Shown piece by piece: positions 19,481 through 28,567 of a stretch of 61,926 nt of DNA. Location: contig MKWE01000052.1 of the NCBI GenBank assembly GCA_001899585.1, forward strand, positions 78,245-140,170, written 5' to 3'. Under the pieces are notes generated by a model that had not been told where the DNA came from, did no database searches, and worked only from the letters and a program-made list of their open reading frames with translations. The DNA is from Rhodospirillales bacterium 70-18 (GTDB lineage Bacteria > Pseudomonadota > Alphaproteobacteria > Acetobacterales > Acetobacteraceae). The first letter of the stretch is position 1; each line of letters starts with the position of its first letter. The position numbers and the translations under genes were made by a program.

Positions 19481-19587
19481 GAAGCAAGGGGTTCTTTTTT
19501 GGAAAAAAGAACCAAAAAACGTCCATTCGTTGCGATTTCAACTTCAACGGATAAAGTTTTTTGCTTCTTTTTGTTCACAAAAAGAAG
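19480..19587. repeat. GAAGCAAGG-bounded double-hairpin element
   Basis: Begins GGAAGCAAGG at the stop of the preceding gene. A perfect palindrome follows (GGTTCTTTTTT, GG, AAAAAAGAACC; 19490-19513), then a second hairpin CTTCTTTTTG-TTCA-CAAAAAGAAG (19564-19587). TTGCTTC at 19561-19567 is the complement of the opening GAAGCAA, giving an outer inverted repeat. Strongly AT-rich against a GC-rich background. It could terminate transcription on both strands, since it carries A and T runs. Confidence 0.6.
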
Positions 19588-19736
19588 ACCCACTTCCTCT
19601 TGGCTGCACGAGGCATCAGAAATAATGTATTATTTACAATATTTTAACCAGCCAAGCATTGCCCCACGCCAGGACCCCATGTGATGTTAATTATCGATAA
19701 AGACATTCACATTACGCTGCCGGGGATCTTTGGGGC
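19588..19736. other. AT-rich upstream region of the PEP-CTERM gene
   Basis: About 150 nt much richer in A and T than the surroundings (for example ATTATTTACAATATTTTAACC and TTAATTATCGATAAAG). It presumably holds the promoter of the PEP-CTERM gene. I could not fix a convincing -35/-10 pair or a sigma-54 site here. Confidence 0.4.
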
Positions 19737-20381
19737 ATGCCAACAAGCGCCTCCCGCCGCCCGCATACCACCGCGCTCCGGCTCAGGTTGCGCCTTGCCG
19801 CCGTGTTCGCGCTGGCGCTCTGCACCGCCCAGGCCGCCCACGCCACCACCATCTCCACGAACTATGTCCGCCCCGACAACCTCACCAACGCGCAAACCCC
19901 GGGGCAGCAGGTCACCACCCCGGGCAGCGGCCCGTGGAACAATATCGCGATCAATTTCTACTATTCGTCCGACGGCACCCCCTATGCGGCCGGCGACCTG
20001 TATTTGCTGAGCCAGCAATACCTGGGCGTGCCCTCGGCGCTCTCCACCCTGACGACCGGCTATCTCGCCATGGCGACCGCCAGCGGCAACGCCTGGACCT
20101 TCGCCTCCGGCGTCACGCTCGCCGCGGATACCGGTTATTATTTCTACATGTCGTCCCATCCCGCCCAGGGCACCGTCTCGCTCATCGGCACCACCGCCAC
20201 CGGCTACCAGGGCTACGGCTCGGCGAACGGCACCGGCAATTTCGCCACCCGGCCGTTCGAGGTGGAATACACCCTCTCCGGCACGGCACTGGCGATCCCC
20301 GAACCGGCCTCCCTCGCCATCCTGGCCGCCGGGCTCGGCGCGCTGACCCTGGCGCGCCGCCGCCGGCCCAACGCCGGCTAA
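19737..20381 (+). CDS. PEP-CTERM sorting-domain protein
   Basis: 214 residues: a Sec signal peptide (to about residue 36, AHATT), a beta-rich middle domain, then the C-terminal sorting signal IPEPASLAILAAGLGALTLARRRR (residues about 187-210) made of the PEP motif, one membrane helix and an Arg cluster. Such proteins are cut by exosortase and usually linked to exopolysaccharide and biofilm matrix. No exosortase or EPS genes are in the window, so this is a dispersed substrate. The last 4 nt overlap the convergent SDR gene. The function of the middle domain is unknown. Confidence 0.88.
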   Translation: MPTSASRRPHTTALRLRLRLAAVFALALCTAQAAHATTISTNYVRPDNLTNAQTPGQQVTTPGSGPWNNIAINFYYSSDGTPYAAGDLYLLSQQYLGVPSALSTLTTGYLAMATASGNAWTFASGVTLAADTGYYFYMSSHPAQGTVSLIGTTATGYQGYGSANGTGNFATRPFEVEYTLSGTALAIPEPASLAILAAGLGALTLARRRRPNAG

Positions 20382-21133
20382 GCCCTAATGGTGTAGCCGC
20401 CGTCGCAGGGAATGCCGGTGCCGGTCACGAAGTCCGACGCCGCCGAGCACAGGAACACCGCGATCCCGGCCAGGTCGGCCGGCTTGCCCCAGCGCCCGGC
20501 CGGCGTGCGCGCCAGCACGGACTCGTTCAGCCCCGGCACCTGCTCGCGCGCGCCCTCGGTCAGTTCCGTGTCGATCCAGCCCGGCAGCACCGCGTTGGCC
20601 TGGATGTTGTCCTTCGCCCAGGCGGTGGCGATGGCGCGGGTGTACTGCACGATGGCGCCCTTGCTGGCGGCATAGGGGGCGGCGTGCGGCGCGCCCATGA
20701 TGCTCATCACCGAGCCGATATTGACGATCTTGCCGCCGCCCGCGCGCACCAGTTCCGGATGGGCCGCCTGGCACATCAGGAAGGCGCTGGTCATGTTGGT
20801 GTCCATCACCCGGTGCCACTCGGCCTCGGTATAGTCCTGCGGGTTCTTGCGGATGGCGATGCCGGCGTTGTTGACCACGATGTCCAGCCGCCCGAACTTC
20901 GCCACCGTATCGGCCACCAGCCGCGCGCAATCGGCCTTTTTCGTCACGTCGGCGGCCACGAACACGGCCTTGCCGCCCAGCCCCTTCGCCGCCGCCTCGC
21001 CCTTGGCGACGTTGCGCCCGGCCAGCACCACCGCGGCCCCGGCCTGCGCCAGCCCGGTCGCCATGCCCAGCCCGATGCCGCCATTGCCGCCGGTGACGAT
21101 CGCCACCTTCCCCGTCAGATCGAACATACCCAT
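20378..21133 (-). CDS. Short-chain dehydrogenase/reductase
   Basis: 251-residue classical SDR. The NAD(P) motif TGGNGGIG is at 14-21, NNAGIAI near 90, the catalytic Tyr-Lys pair in YAASKG, and the C-terminal CDGGYTI ending. The start at 21133 (MGMFDLTGK) has aaaggga 8 nt upstream; an upstream ATG at 21157 lacks one. It is third in a leftward operon after iolG and a sugar isomerase, so it probably oxidises a cyclitol or keto-sugar in that pathway. Confidence 0.9.
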   Translation of the reverse strand: MGMFDLTGKVAIVTGGNGGIGLGMATGLAQAGAAVVLAGRNVAKGEAAAKGLGGKAVFVAADVTKKADCARLVADTVAKFGRLDIVVNNAGIAIRKNPQDYTEAEWHRVMDTNMTSAFLMCQAAHPELVRAGGGKIVNIGSVMSIMGAPHAAPYAASKGAIVQYTRAIATAWAKDNIQANAVLPGWIDTELTEGAREQVPGLNESVLARTPAGRWGKPADLAGIAVFLCSAASDFVTGTGIPCDGGYTIRA

Positions 21134-21157
21134 CGCGATTTCCCTTTTGCGAAACAT

Positions 21158-22090
21158 CTATCCACGCAGCACCGCGCCCAGCAAGGCCACCGACCGGCGC
21201 ACCCCCTCCTCCGGCGAGCACGCCACGTCCTCATGCTCGATCGACAGCACGTCGTCATACCCCGCCGCCCGCAGCGCCACGCAGAAGCCGCGCCACCAAT
21301 CCGCGCCATGCCCGTCGCCCAGCGTGACATAGGCCCAGGACCGCTCGGCCAGCCGCTCCATCGGGGTGGTGTCGATCGCCGAGTTTACCGCCAGGTTGGC
21401 CGCGATCATCCGCGTGTCCTTGGCATGCACATGATGGATCGCGCCGCCCAGCGCCGCCACCGCCGCCACCGGGTCGGCGCCCATCCAGAACAGGTGGCTC
21501 GGGTCGAAATTCGCCCCCACCACCGGCCCCACCGCCGCGCGCAGCCGCTTCAGCGTGGCGACGTTGTAGACGTTCTGCTGGCCGTGCAGTTCCAGGCACA
21601 GCCGCCCCACCCCATGCGCCGCCGCCTCCGCCGCCAGCCCGCGCCAGTACGGCACCAGCACCTCGTCCCACTGCCACGCCAGCACACGCGCCGTCTCCGG
21701 CGGCCAGGCGGTGGTGATCCAGTTGGCGTTGGCATCCCCCGGCCCGCCCGGGCAGCCGGACATCAGTACCACCCGCCCCACCCCCAGCAGCCCCGCCAAC
21801 CGGATGGTCTTCGATGTCACTGCCCGGTGCCGCGCGCCCGACTCCCCCGGATGCAGCGGATTGCCCGAGCAGTTCAGCGCACTGATCGCCAGCCCATGCC
21901 CCGCCACCCGCGCCAGCAGGTCCGCCCGCGCCGCGGCATCCGCCAGCAGCCCGTCGAGATCCAGATGCGGCGCCGCCGACCAGTTGCCGCAGCCGAATTC
22001 CACCATGGCGATCCCCATGCCGGCGGCGGTCGCCAGCACATCGTCGAGCGGCAGATGCCCCAGGCTGTCGGTCACCAGGCCGATGCGCAT
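21158..22090 (-). CDS. Sugar phosphate isomerase/epimerase family protein (TIM barrel)
   Basis: 310 residues of the xylose-isomerase-like AP-endonuclease-2 fold. It shows LVTDSLG at the first strand, LCLELHGQQNVYN with a metal-binding Glu, GANFDPSHLFWMG with Asp/His, HVHAKDTRM and a final SIEHED. Relatives include inosose dehydratase and inosose isomerase (IolE/IolI). The ATG overlaps the iolG stop (ATGA), so translation is coupled. The iol context favours an inosose-acting enzyme; specific activity is not determinable. Confidence 0.85.
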   Translation of the reverse strand: MRIGLVTDSLGHLPLDDVLATAAGMGIAMVEFGCGNWSAAPHLDLDGLLADAAARADLLARVAGHGLAISALNCSGNPLHPGESGARHRAVTSKTIRLAGLLGVGRVVLMSGCPGGPGDANANWITTAWPPETARVLAWQWDEVLVPYWRGLAAEAAAHGVGRLCLELHGQQNVYNVATLKRLRAAVGPVVGANFDPSHLFWMGADPVAAVAALGGAIHHVHAKDTRMIAANLAVNSAIDTTPMERLAERSWAYVTLGDGHGADWWRGFCVALRAAGYDDVLSIEHEDVACSPEEGVRRSVALLGAVLRG

Positions 22091-23070
22091 CACCCCAGCC
22101 TCACGGCCATGCCGCCGCGCGCCGACTCGCTCGCCGCATCGGCCAGCAGCAGCGCCGCCAGCCCGTCCGCCCCGCCCGGCGCCGGCATCCCGCCCGAGGC
22201 CACCGCGGCCACGAACGCATCCAGCTCCGCCCGATACGCCGCCGCATAGCGCTCAAGGAAGAACGGCAGCGCCGGATCGGTCGAAAACCCCCGCGAATCG
22301 GCGAATTCCACCGTCGTCGCCGTCACATTCCCCGCCCGCAGCAGCCCGTTCGCGCCATGCGCCTCGATCCGCTGGTCGTAGCCGTAGGTCGCGCGCCGGG
22401 AATTGGTTATGACGCATAACCGTCCCGATGCCGTTTTGAGCGTCACCGTCGCGGTGTCCACATCCCCCGCCGCGCCGATGCCCGGGTCCACTTGGCACGA
22501 CCCGGCGGCGAACAACTCCACCGGCTCCTCGCCCAGCAGGAAGCGCGCCATGTCCAGGTCATGGATCATCATGTCGCGGAACAACCCGCCCGACGCCGCC
22601 ACATACGCGGGCGGCGGCGGCGAGGGGTCGCGGCTGATGATGGTCAGCAGCTCCAGCCGGCCGATCTCGCCCGCCTCCAGCCGGCGCTTCAGGGCCGAAA
22701 AATGCGGGTCGAACCGCCGGTTGAACCCCACCATCAGCGCGATTCCGGCCCGTTCCACCGCCCCCAGGCAGGCCCGCACCCGCGCCGCCGACAGATCCAC
22801 CGGCTTCTCGCAGAACACCGCCCGCCTGGCCGCCGCCGCACGTTCGATATAATCGGCATGGGTCGGCGTGGGCGAGGCGATCAGCACCGCGTCGGCGGCG
22901 AAGGCGTCGTCCAGCCCGATCGCCGCCGTGCCGCACGCCGCCGCCAGCGCGCCGGCCGCCGCCGCGTCCGGGTCGGCGATGCCGGCCAGCCGCGCCCCCG
23001 GATGGGCGGCGATGTTGCCGGCATGGATGCGCCCGATCCGTCCGGCGCCGATCACGGCGATGCTCAGCAT
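22090..23070 (-). CDS. iolG: Inositol 2-dehydrogenase-like oxidoreductase
   Basis: 326-residue Gfo/Idh/MocA enzyme. IAVIGAGRIGRIHAGNIAAHP at 4-24 is the canonical IolG N-terminus; FCEKPVDLSAARV carries the EKP lysine, MVGFNRRFDPHF follows, and DMMIHDLDMARFLLG provides the catalytic Asp/His pair. I chose the ATG at 23070 (gggggga ribosome site); a further upstream frame is spurious. It oxidises myo-inositol to 2-keto-myo-inositol. Divergent from iolD across a perfect palindrome, which supports pathway assignment. Confidence 0.88.
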   Translation of the reverse strand: MLSIAVIGAGRIGRIHAGNIAAHPGARLAGIADPDAAAAGALAAACGTAAIGLDDAFAADAVLIASPTPTHADYIERAAAARRAVFCEKPVDLSAARVRACLGAVERAGIALMVGFNRRFDPHFSALKRRLEAGEIGRLELLTIISRDPSPPPPAYVAASGGLFRDMMIHDLDMARFLLGEEPVELFAAGSCQVDPGIGAAGDVDTATVTLKTASGRLCVITNSRRATYGYDQRIEAHGANGLLRAGNVTATTVEFADSRGFSTDPALPFFLERYAAAYRAELDAFVAAVASGGMPAPGGADGLAALLLADAASESARGGMAVRLG

Positions 23071-23096
23071 GGCGGTCCCCCCAAATCCAGGCGCAT

Positions 23097-23124
23097 TTGT
23101 CACCCGCCCCCGCCGGGGTGACAA
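23097..23124. promoter_or_regulatory. Palindrome between iolG and iolD
   Basis: TTGTCACCC (23097-23105) and GGGTGACAA (23116-23124), perfect 9-bp arms with a 10-bp spacer, in the 88-nt divergent intergenic region. A plausible operator for a dimeric repressor controlling both directions; no iolR gene is adjacent. Confidence 0.5.
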
Positions 23125-23158
23125 TACGCCGCGCAGGAATCCCCGGGAGGGCCACGCC

Positions 23159-25042
23159 ATGACCACCATCCGCCTCACCGCCGCCCAGGCGCTGGTCCGC
23201 TACCTGGCGGCCCAGCGCACCGAGATCGACGGGGCCGAACTGCCGATCTTCGCCGGCGTCTGGGCGATCTTCGGCCACGGCAACGTCGCCGCCATGGGCG
23301 AGGCGCTGCACGCCGCCGGCGATGCGCTGCCCACCTATCGCGGCCATAACGAGCAGGGCATGGCGCTGGCCGCCATCGCCTACGCCAAGGCGATGCGCCG
23401 CCGCCGCATGATGGCCTGCACCAGCTCGATCGGGCCGGGCGCCACCAACATGGTCACCGCCGCCGCCGTCGCCCACGTCAACCGCCTGCCGGTGCTGCTG
23501 CTGCCCGGCGACGTGTTCGCCGGCCGCGCGCCGGACCCGGTGCTGCAACAGGTGGAGGACTTCGCCGACGCCACCGTCTCGGCCAATGACTGCTTCCGCC
23601 CGGTCAGCCGGCAGTTCGACCGTATTTCCCGCCCCGAGCAGCTTCTCGCCGCCCTGCCCCGCGCCATGGCGGTGCTGACCGACCCGGCCGTCTGCGGCCC
23701 GGTGACGCTGGCGCTCTGCCAGGACACCCAGGCGGAGGCGTTCGACTGGCCGGAGGCCTTCTTCGCCCCTCGCCTCTGGCGCATCCGCCGCCCCGCGCCG
23801 GACAGCCTGGAACTGGCCGAGGCCGCCGCCCTGCTGCGCGCCGCCCGGGCGCCCCTGATCGTGGCCGGCGGCGGGGTGCACTATGCCGGGGCGGCCCAGG
23901 CCCTGGCCGATTTCGCCACCGCCCACGCCATCCCGGTCGCCGAGACCCAGGCCGGCAAGAGCGCGCTGGCGCATGACCACCCGCTCAACCTCGGCGCCAT
24001 CGGCGTCACCGGCAGCAGCGCCGCCAACCAGGCCGCCGCCGAGGCCGACCTGGTGCTGGCGGTCGGCACCAGGCTGGCCGACTTCACCACCGGCTCCAAC
24101 GCGCTGTTCGCCAACCCGGCGATGCGGCTGGTCAGCCTGAACGTGCAGCCGTTCGACGCCGCCAAACGCCACGCCGCACCGCTGGTGGCCGATGCCCTGG
24201 CCGGGCTGGCGGCGCTGGACGCGGCGCTGGCCGGCCACCGCGCCCCCGCCGCCTGGGCCGCCCGCACCCAGGCCGCCCTGCCGCCCTGGCGCGAGGCGGT
24301 GCGCGCCGCCACCGCCGCCGGCAACGCCGAGCGCCCCACCGACGCCCAGGTGATCGGAGCGGTGCAGCGCGCCCTGCCCGACAGCGCGGTGATCGTCGCC
24401 GCCGCCGGCGGGCTGCCGGGCGAGCTGCACAAGCTCTGGCAGGCCAAGGGGCCGGGCACCTACCACCTGGAATACGGCTATTCCTGCATGGGCTACGAGG
24501 TCGCCGGCGGGCTGGGCGTGAAGCTCGCCATGCCGGAGCGCGAGGTGGTGGTGCTGCTGGGCGACGGCAGCTGGCTGATGATGCACGCCGAACTGGCCAG
24601 CGCGGTGATGCTGGGGCTGAAGCTGGTCGTGGTGCTGCTGGACAATGGCGGCTTCGGCTGCATCGACCGGCTGCAACGCGCCACCGGCGGTGCCCGCTTC
24701 AACAACCTGCTGGCCGATGCCCGCCAGGCTGCCCCGCCGGCCTTCGACTTCGCCGCCCAGGCCGCCGGGCTGGGCGCCATCGCCCTCACCGTCACCGGCA
24801 CCGCCGAGCTGGAAGCCGCCCTGGCCACCGCGCTGGCCGCCACCCGCAGCACGGTGATCGTGCTGCGCACCGACCCGGCCACCGGCACCGCGGCCGGCGG
24901 GCATTGGTGGGACGTGGCGGTGCCGGAAGTCTCGGCCCGGCCGGCGGTGCGCGCGGCGCGGGCCGAGTATGAACGGCGGGTGAGGAAGCAAGGCGGGGCG
25001 CTGCCCCGGACCCCGCCAGGGGCCGAGCCCCTGGACCCCTAA
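23159..25042 (+). CDS. iolD: THcHDO hydrolase IolD (ThDP-dependent)
   Basis: 627-residue thiamine-diphosphate enzyme that opens the ring of trihydroxycyclohexane-1,2-dione in inositol breakdown. The N-terminus MTTIRLTAAQALVRYLAAQ and the ELPIFAGVWAIFGHGNVAAMGEAL block are characteristic of IolD. YRGHNEQGMALAA holds the catalytic Glu, and GDGSWLMMHAEL...LLDNGGFG is the ThDP/Mg motif. The last 20 or so residues (from about KQGGALPRTPPGAEPLDP) are encoded by the left arm of a repeat element and replace the natural C-terminus; the stop lies just beyond it. Divergent from iolG. iolB, iolC and iolE are not in the window. Confidence 0.92.
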   Translation: MTTIRLTAAQALVRYLAAQRTEIDGAELPIFAGVWAIFGHGNVAAMGEALHAAGDALPTYRGHNEQGMALAAIAYAKAMRRRRMMACTSSIGPGATNMVTAAAVAHVNRLPVLLLPGDVFAGRAPDPVLQQVEDFADATVSANDCFRPVSRQFDRISRPEQLLAALPRAMAVLTDPAVCGPVTLALCQDTQAEAFDWPEAFFAPRLWRIRRPAPDSLELAEAAALLRAARAPLIVAGGGVHYAGAAQALADFATAHAIPVAETQAGKSALAHDHPLNLGAIGVTGSSAANQAAAEADLVLAVGTRLADFTTGSNALFANPAMRLVSLNVQPFDAAKRHAAPLVADALAGLAALDAALAGHRAPAAWAARTQAALPPWREAVRAATAAGNAERPTDAQVIGAVQRALPDSAVIVAAAGGLPGELHKLWQAKGPGTYHLEYGYSCMGYEVAGGLGVKLAMPEREVVVLLGDGSWLMMHAELASAVMLGLKLVVVLLDNGGFGCIDRLQRATGGARFNNLLADARQAAPPAFDFAAQAAGLGAIALTVTGTAELEAALATALAATRSTVIVLRTDPATGTAAGGHWWDVAVPEVSARPAVRAARAEYERRVRKQGGALPRTPPGAEPLDP

Positions 25043-25161
25043 TTTTTTAAAAACAACGCCATAATAGTCACTTCTCATGCGTTGGCCCGACATCCGTCTT
25101 GGGATGAGGTCCAGGGGCTCGGCCCCTGGCGGGGTCCGGGGCAGCGCCCCGCCTTGCTTCC
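24984..25161. repeat. 54-bp perfect inverted repeat with GGAAGCAAGG termini
   Basis: Arms 24984-25037 and 25108-25161 are exact reverse complements over 54 bp around a 70-bp AT-richer loop containing AATTTTTTAAAAAC. Ends are GGAAGCAAGG and CCTTGCTTCC, the same termini as the element at 19480. The right arm is flanked by CTTGGGATGA on both sides (25098-25107 and 25161-25170), like a target duplication. It overlaps the iolD 3' end and separates it from the CDF gene; in RNA it would make a very stable hairpin. Confidence 0.85.
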
Positions 25162-25252
25162 TTGGGATGACGCGCCGCCCCACCTTTGCTAGAGCCCCCC
25201 GGCGCGGCCCGCCTCGCGGCAGCGGCCGGACGCGGCGTGGAAAGGATTGAGG

Positions 25253-26140
25253 GTGAGACAGGCGGAGCGGATCGCGGCGGGCAGCATCGCCGTCGGGCTG
25301 GCGGTGCTGGCGCTGAAGCTGGCCGCCTGGCTGGTCACCGGCAGCGCCGCGCTGTATTCCGACGCCGCCGAGTCGGTGGTCAACGTCGCCGCCTCCGGCA
25401 TCGCGCTGCTGGCGCTGCGGCTGGCCGCCAAGCCGGCCGACGCCAACCACCCCTATGGCCACGACAAGGCCGAGTTTTTCGCCGCCGTCATCGAGGGCGT
25501 GCTGATCGTGGTCGCCGCCCTGACCATCCTGCAGCATGTGTGGGAGGTCTGGAGCCACCCCGCGCCGATCGAGGCGCCCCTGCTGGGCATCGGGCTGAAC
25601 GCCGCCTCTACCGTACTGAACCTGGCGTGGGGCGTGCTGCTGGTGCGCAGCGGGCGCCGGCTGCGCTCGCCGGCGCTGGCGGCGGACGGGCGGCATCTGC
25701 TGGGCGACGTGGTCACCTCGGTGGGCGTGCTGGCCGGGCTGGCGCTGGCGGTGGCCACCGGGCTGACCTGGATCGACCCGCTGCTGGCCGGGCTCACCGC
25801 CGTCTATATCCTGGCCTCCGGCAGCATGGTGATCGGCGAGTCGGTGGGCGGGCTGATGGATGCCGCCCCGGCCGCCGAGATCGTCGCCCGCATCCGCGCC
25901 CTGGTCGGCCAGCACGCCCAGGGCGCGATCGAAGCGCACGACCTGCGCACCCGCCATGCCGGCCGGCTGACCTTCCTGGAATTCCACCTGGTGGTGCCCG
26001 GCGCCATGACGGTGGCCGACGCGCACGCCATCTGCGACCGGGTGGAGGCGGCGCTGAAGGCCGAGATGGAGGGGCTGATGATCACCATCCATGTGGAGCC
26101 GGAAGGCAAGGCCAAGCACCACGGCGTGATCGTGCTGTGA
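25253..26140 (+). CDS. Cation diffusion facilitator transporter
   Basis: 295-residue CDF metal/proton antiporter with six predicted membrane helices. TM2 shows LYSDAAESVVNVAAS with its metal-site Asp; NHPYGHDKAEFFAAVIEG is the family signature loop; TM5 carries ADGRHLLGDVVTSVGV with the His/Asp pair; a C-terminal cytoplasmic ferredoxin-like domain ends in MITIHVEPEGKAKHHG. Start GTG at 25253 has aaagga 6 nt upstream; a TTG at 25247 is too close to it. Its stop overlaps the btuF start by 3-4 nt, so the transporter is coupled to B12 uptake genes. Zn, Fe, Mn or Co are possible substrates. Confidence 0.9.
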   Translation: MRQAERIAAGSIAVGLAVLALKLAAWLVTGSAALYSDAAESVVNVAASGIALLALRLAAKPADANHPYGHDKAEFFAAVIEGVLIVVAALTILQHVWEVWSHPAPIEAPLLGIGLNAASTVLNLAWGVLLVRSGRRLRSPALAADGRHLLGDVVTSVGVLAGLALAVATGLTWIDPLLAGLTAVYILASGSMVIGESVGGLMDAAPAAEIVARIRALVGQHAQGAIEAHDLRTRHAGRLTFLEFHLVVPGAMTVADAHAICDRVEAALKAEMEGLMITIHVEPEGKAKHHGVIVL

Positions 26141-26910
26141 GGCGGGTCGCGGCCGCGCTGCTGGCCGCGCTGTTCCTCGTGACGCCGTACCTCGTCACGC
26201 CGGCCCGGGCCGAACGGGTCGTCTCGCTGAACCTGTGCACCGACCAGTACCTGGTGCTGCTGGCGCCGGAGCAGGTGGCCGGGCTGACCATGCTGGCGCG
26301 CGACCCCTCGCTGTCGGTGGTGGCCGCCGCCGCCGCGCGGCTGCCGGTGGTGCGCGCGGATGCCGAAGCGGTGCTGGCGCTGCGGCCAGACCTGGTGCTG
26401 GCCGCCCCCTGGGGCGCGCAGGCGACGCTGGCGGCACTGGAGCGGCAGGGCGTGCGGGTGGTGCGCAGCACCCTGCCGCGCGACTTCCCGGCGATCCGCG
26501 CCGAAACCGCGCGGCTGGCCGCCCTGCTCGGTGAACCGGCGCGCGGCGCGGCGCTGCTGGCCCGCATGGATGCGCGGCTGACGGCAGTGCCGGCGGGCAC
26601 CCACACATCCGCCCTGTGGCTGGCCCCGCGCGGCTACACCCAGGGGCCGCGCTCGCTGGAAGCCGCGGCGCTGCGCGCCGCCGGGCTGGCCAGCGCCGGA
26701 CAGGGCCGTCAGCTTGGGCTGGAGGCCCTGCTGGCGCATCCGCCCGCGCTGCTGGTGGTGGCGCGGGCGCCGCGCTACCCGTCGCTGGCCACCGACCTGC
26801 TGACCCATCCCGCGCTGGCCGCCCTGCCCCGCCGCACCGTGCCGCCGGCGCTGCTGGCCTGCGGCGGGCCATGGACGGCGCGGGCGGTCAGCCTGCTGGC
26901 GCGGCCGTGA
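26137..26910 (+). CDS. btuF: Cobalamin ABC transporter substrate-binding protein
   Basis: 257-residue cluster A-II binding protein. A signal peptide (1 to about 25, TPARAERVV) is followed by VVSLNLCTDQYLVLLAPEQVAG, the opening typical of BtuF/iron-cobalamin binding proteins, and an RPDLVLA segment. It starts with GTG at 26137 overlapping the CDF stop. Followed by a FecCD-type permease and an ATPase with start/stop overlaps, and by tonB and an adenosyltransferase, which make cobalamin or a cobinamide precursor the likely ligand rather than a siderophore. Confidence 0.86.
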   Translation: MRRVAAALLAALFLVTPYLVTPARAERVVSLNLCTDQYLVLLAPEQVAGLTMLARDPSLSVVAAAAARLPVVRADAEAVLALRPDLVLAAPWGAQATLAALERQGVRVVRSTLPRDFPAIRAETARLAALLGEPARGAALLARMDARLTAVPAGTHTSALWLAPRGYTQGPRSLEAAALRAAGLASAGQGRQLGLEALLAHPPALLVVARAPRYPSLATDLLTHPALAALPRRTVPPALLACGGPWTARAVSLLARP

Positions 26911-27856
26911 GGCGGGTGCCGGTGATCGCCGGGCTGGCCATGCTGCTGGCGGTGCTGCTGGCGCTCGGGCTGCTGACCGGGGCGGCCGGGTTCGGGGTGC
27001 CGGATGCCACGATCCTGTGGCAGCTCCGCCTGCCGCGCACCGCGCTGGCGGCCCTGGTGGGCGCCGGGCTGGGGCTGTCCGGCGCGGTGCTGCAAGGCGC
27101 GCTGCGCAATCCGCTGGCCGATCCGGGGCTGCTCGGCATCGGCGGCTGCGCCTCGCTGGGGGCGGTGGCGGCGTTCTACTGGGGTATCTCGGCGGCCTTC
27201 GCGCCGGCGCTGCCGCTGGCCGGGCTGGCCGGGGCCGCGCTGGGCAGCGCCGCCCTGCTGGCCATGGCCGGGCGGGCGCCGGCCGGCCCCTCATTGATCC
27301 TCGCCGGGGTGGCGCTGTCGGCGCTGGCCGCCGCCCTGCTGGCGATGGCGCTGGCGCTGGCGCCCAACCCGTTCGCGCTGGCCGAGATCACCTTCTGGCT
27401 GATGGGCGGGCTGGCCGACCGCTCGCTGCTGCACCTGGCGCTGGCGGCGCCGCCGATCGCGCTGGGCTGCGCGCTGCTGCTGCGCCTGGGCGGGCGGCTG
27501 GACGCGCTGGCGCTGGGCGAGGAGGTGGCGGCCAGCCTGGGCGCGCCGGCCGGGCGCACCCTGCTGCTGGCGGCCGTGGGGGTGGCGCTGGTGGTGGGGG
27601 CGGGCACGGCGGTGGCCGGCGGCATCGGCTTCGTCGGCCTGGTGGTGCCGCATCTGCTGCGCCCCGCCCTGGGCGAGCGGCCCGGCGCCATCCTGGCCCC
27701 CTCGCTGCTGGCCGGCGCGGCGCTGCTGCTGGCCGCCGACCTGCTGGCGCGCAGCCTGCCGCTGCTGCTGCCGCTCTCGGCCGAGCCGCCGCTGGGGGTG
27801 CTGACCGCGCTGCTGGGCGCGCCGTTCCTGGTGCGCATCGCCCGGCGGATGGCGGC

Positions 27857-27860
<4 letters not shown>
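26907..27860 (+). CDS. btuC: FecCD-family permease, cobalamin type
   Basis: 317-residue inner-membrane permease of the BtuC/FecCD family, about ten hydrophobic helices. Hallmarks are RLPRTALAALVGAGLGLSGAVLQGALRNPLADPGLLGIGGCASLGA near the N-terminus and the ATPase-coupling loop GGIGFVGLVVPHLLRPALG. GTG start at 26907 overlaps the btuF stop (GTGA). Works with BtuF in the periplasm and BtuD in the cytoplasm to pull B12 across the inner membrane. Confidence 0.88.

Positions 27861-28563
<703 letters not shown>

Positions 28564-28567
<4 letters not shown>

Noticed and set aside
19404-19684. Short frames across the AT-rich double-hairpin element
   Set aside because: They are made of the repeat hairpins and have no ribosome sites; repeat, not coding.
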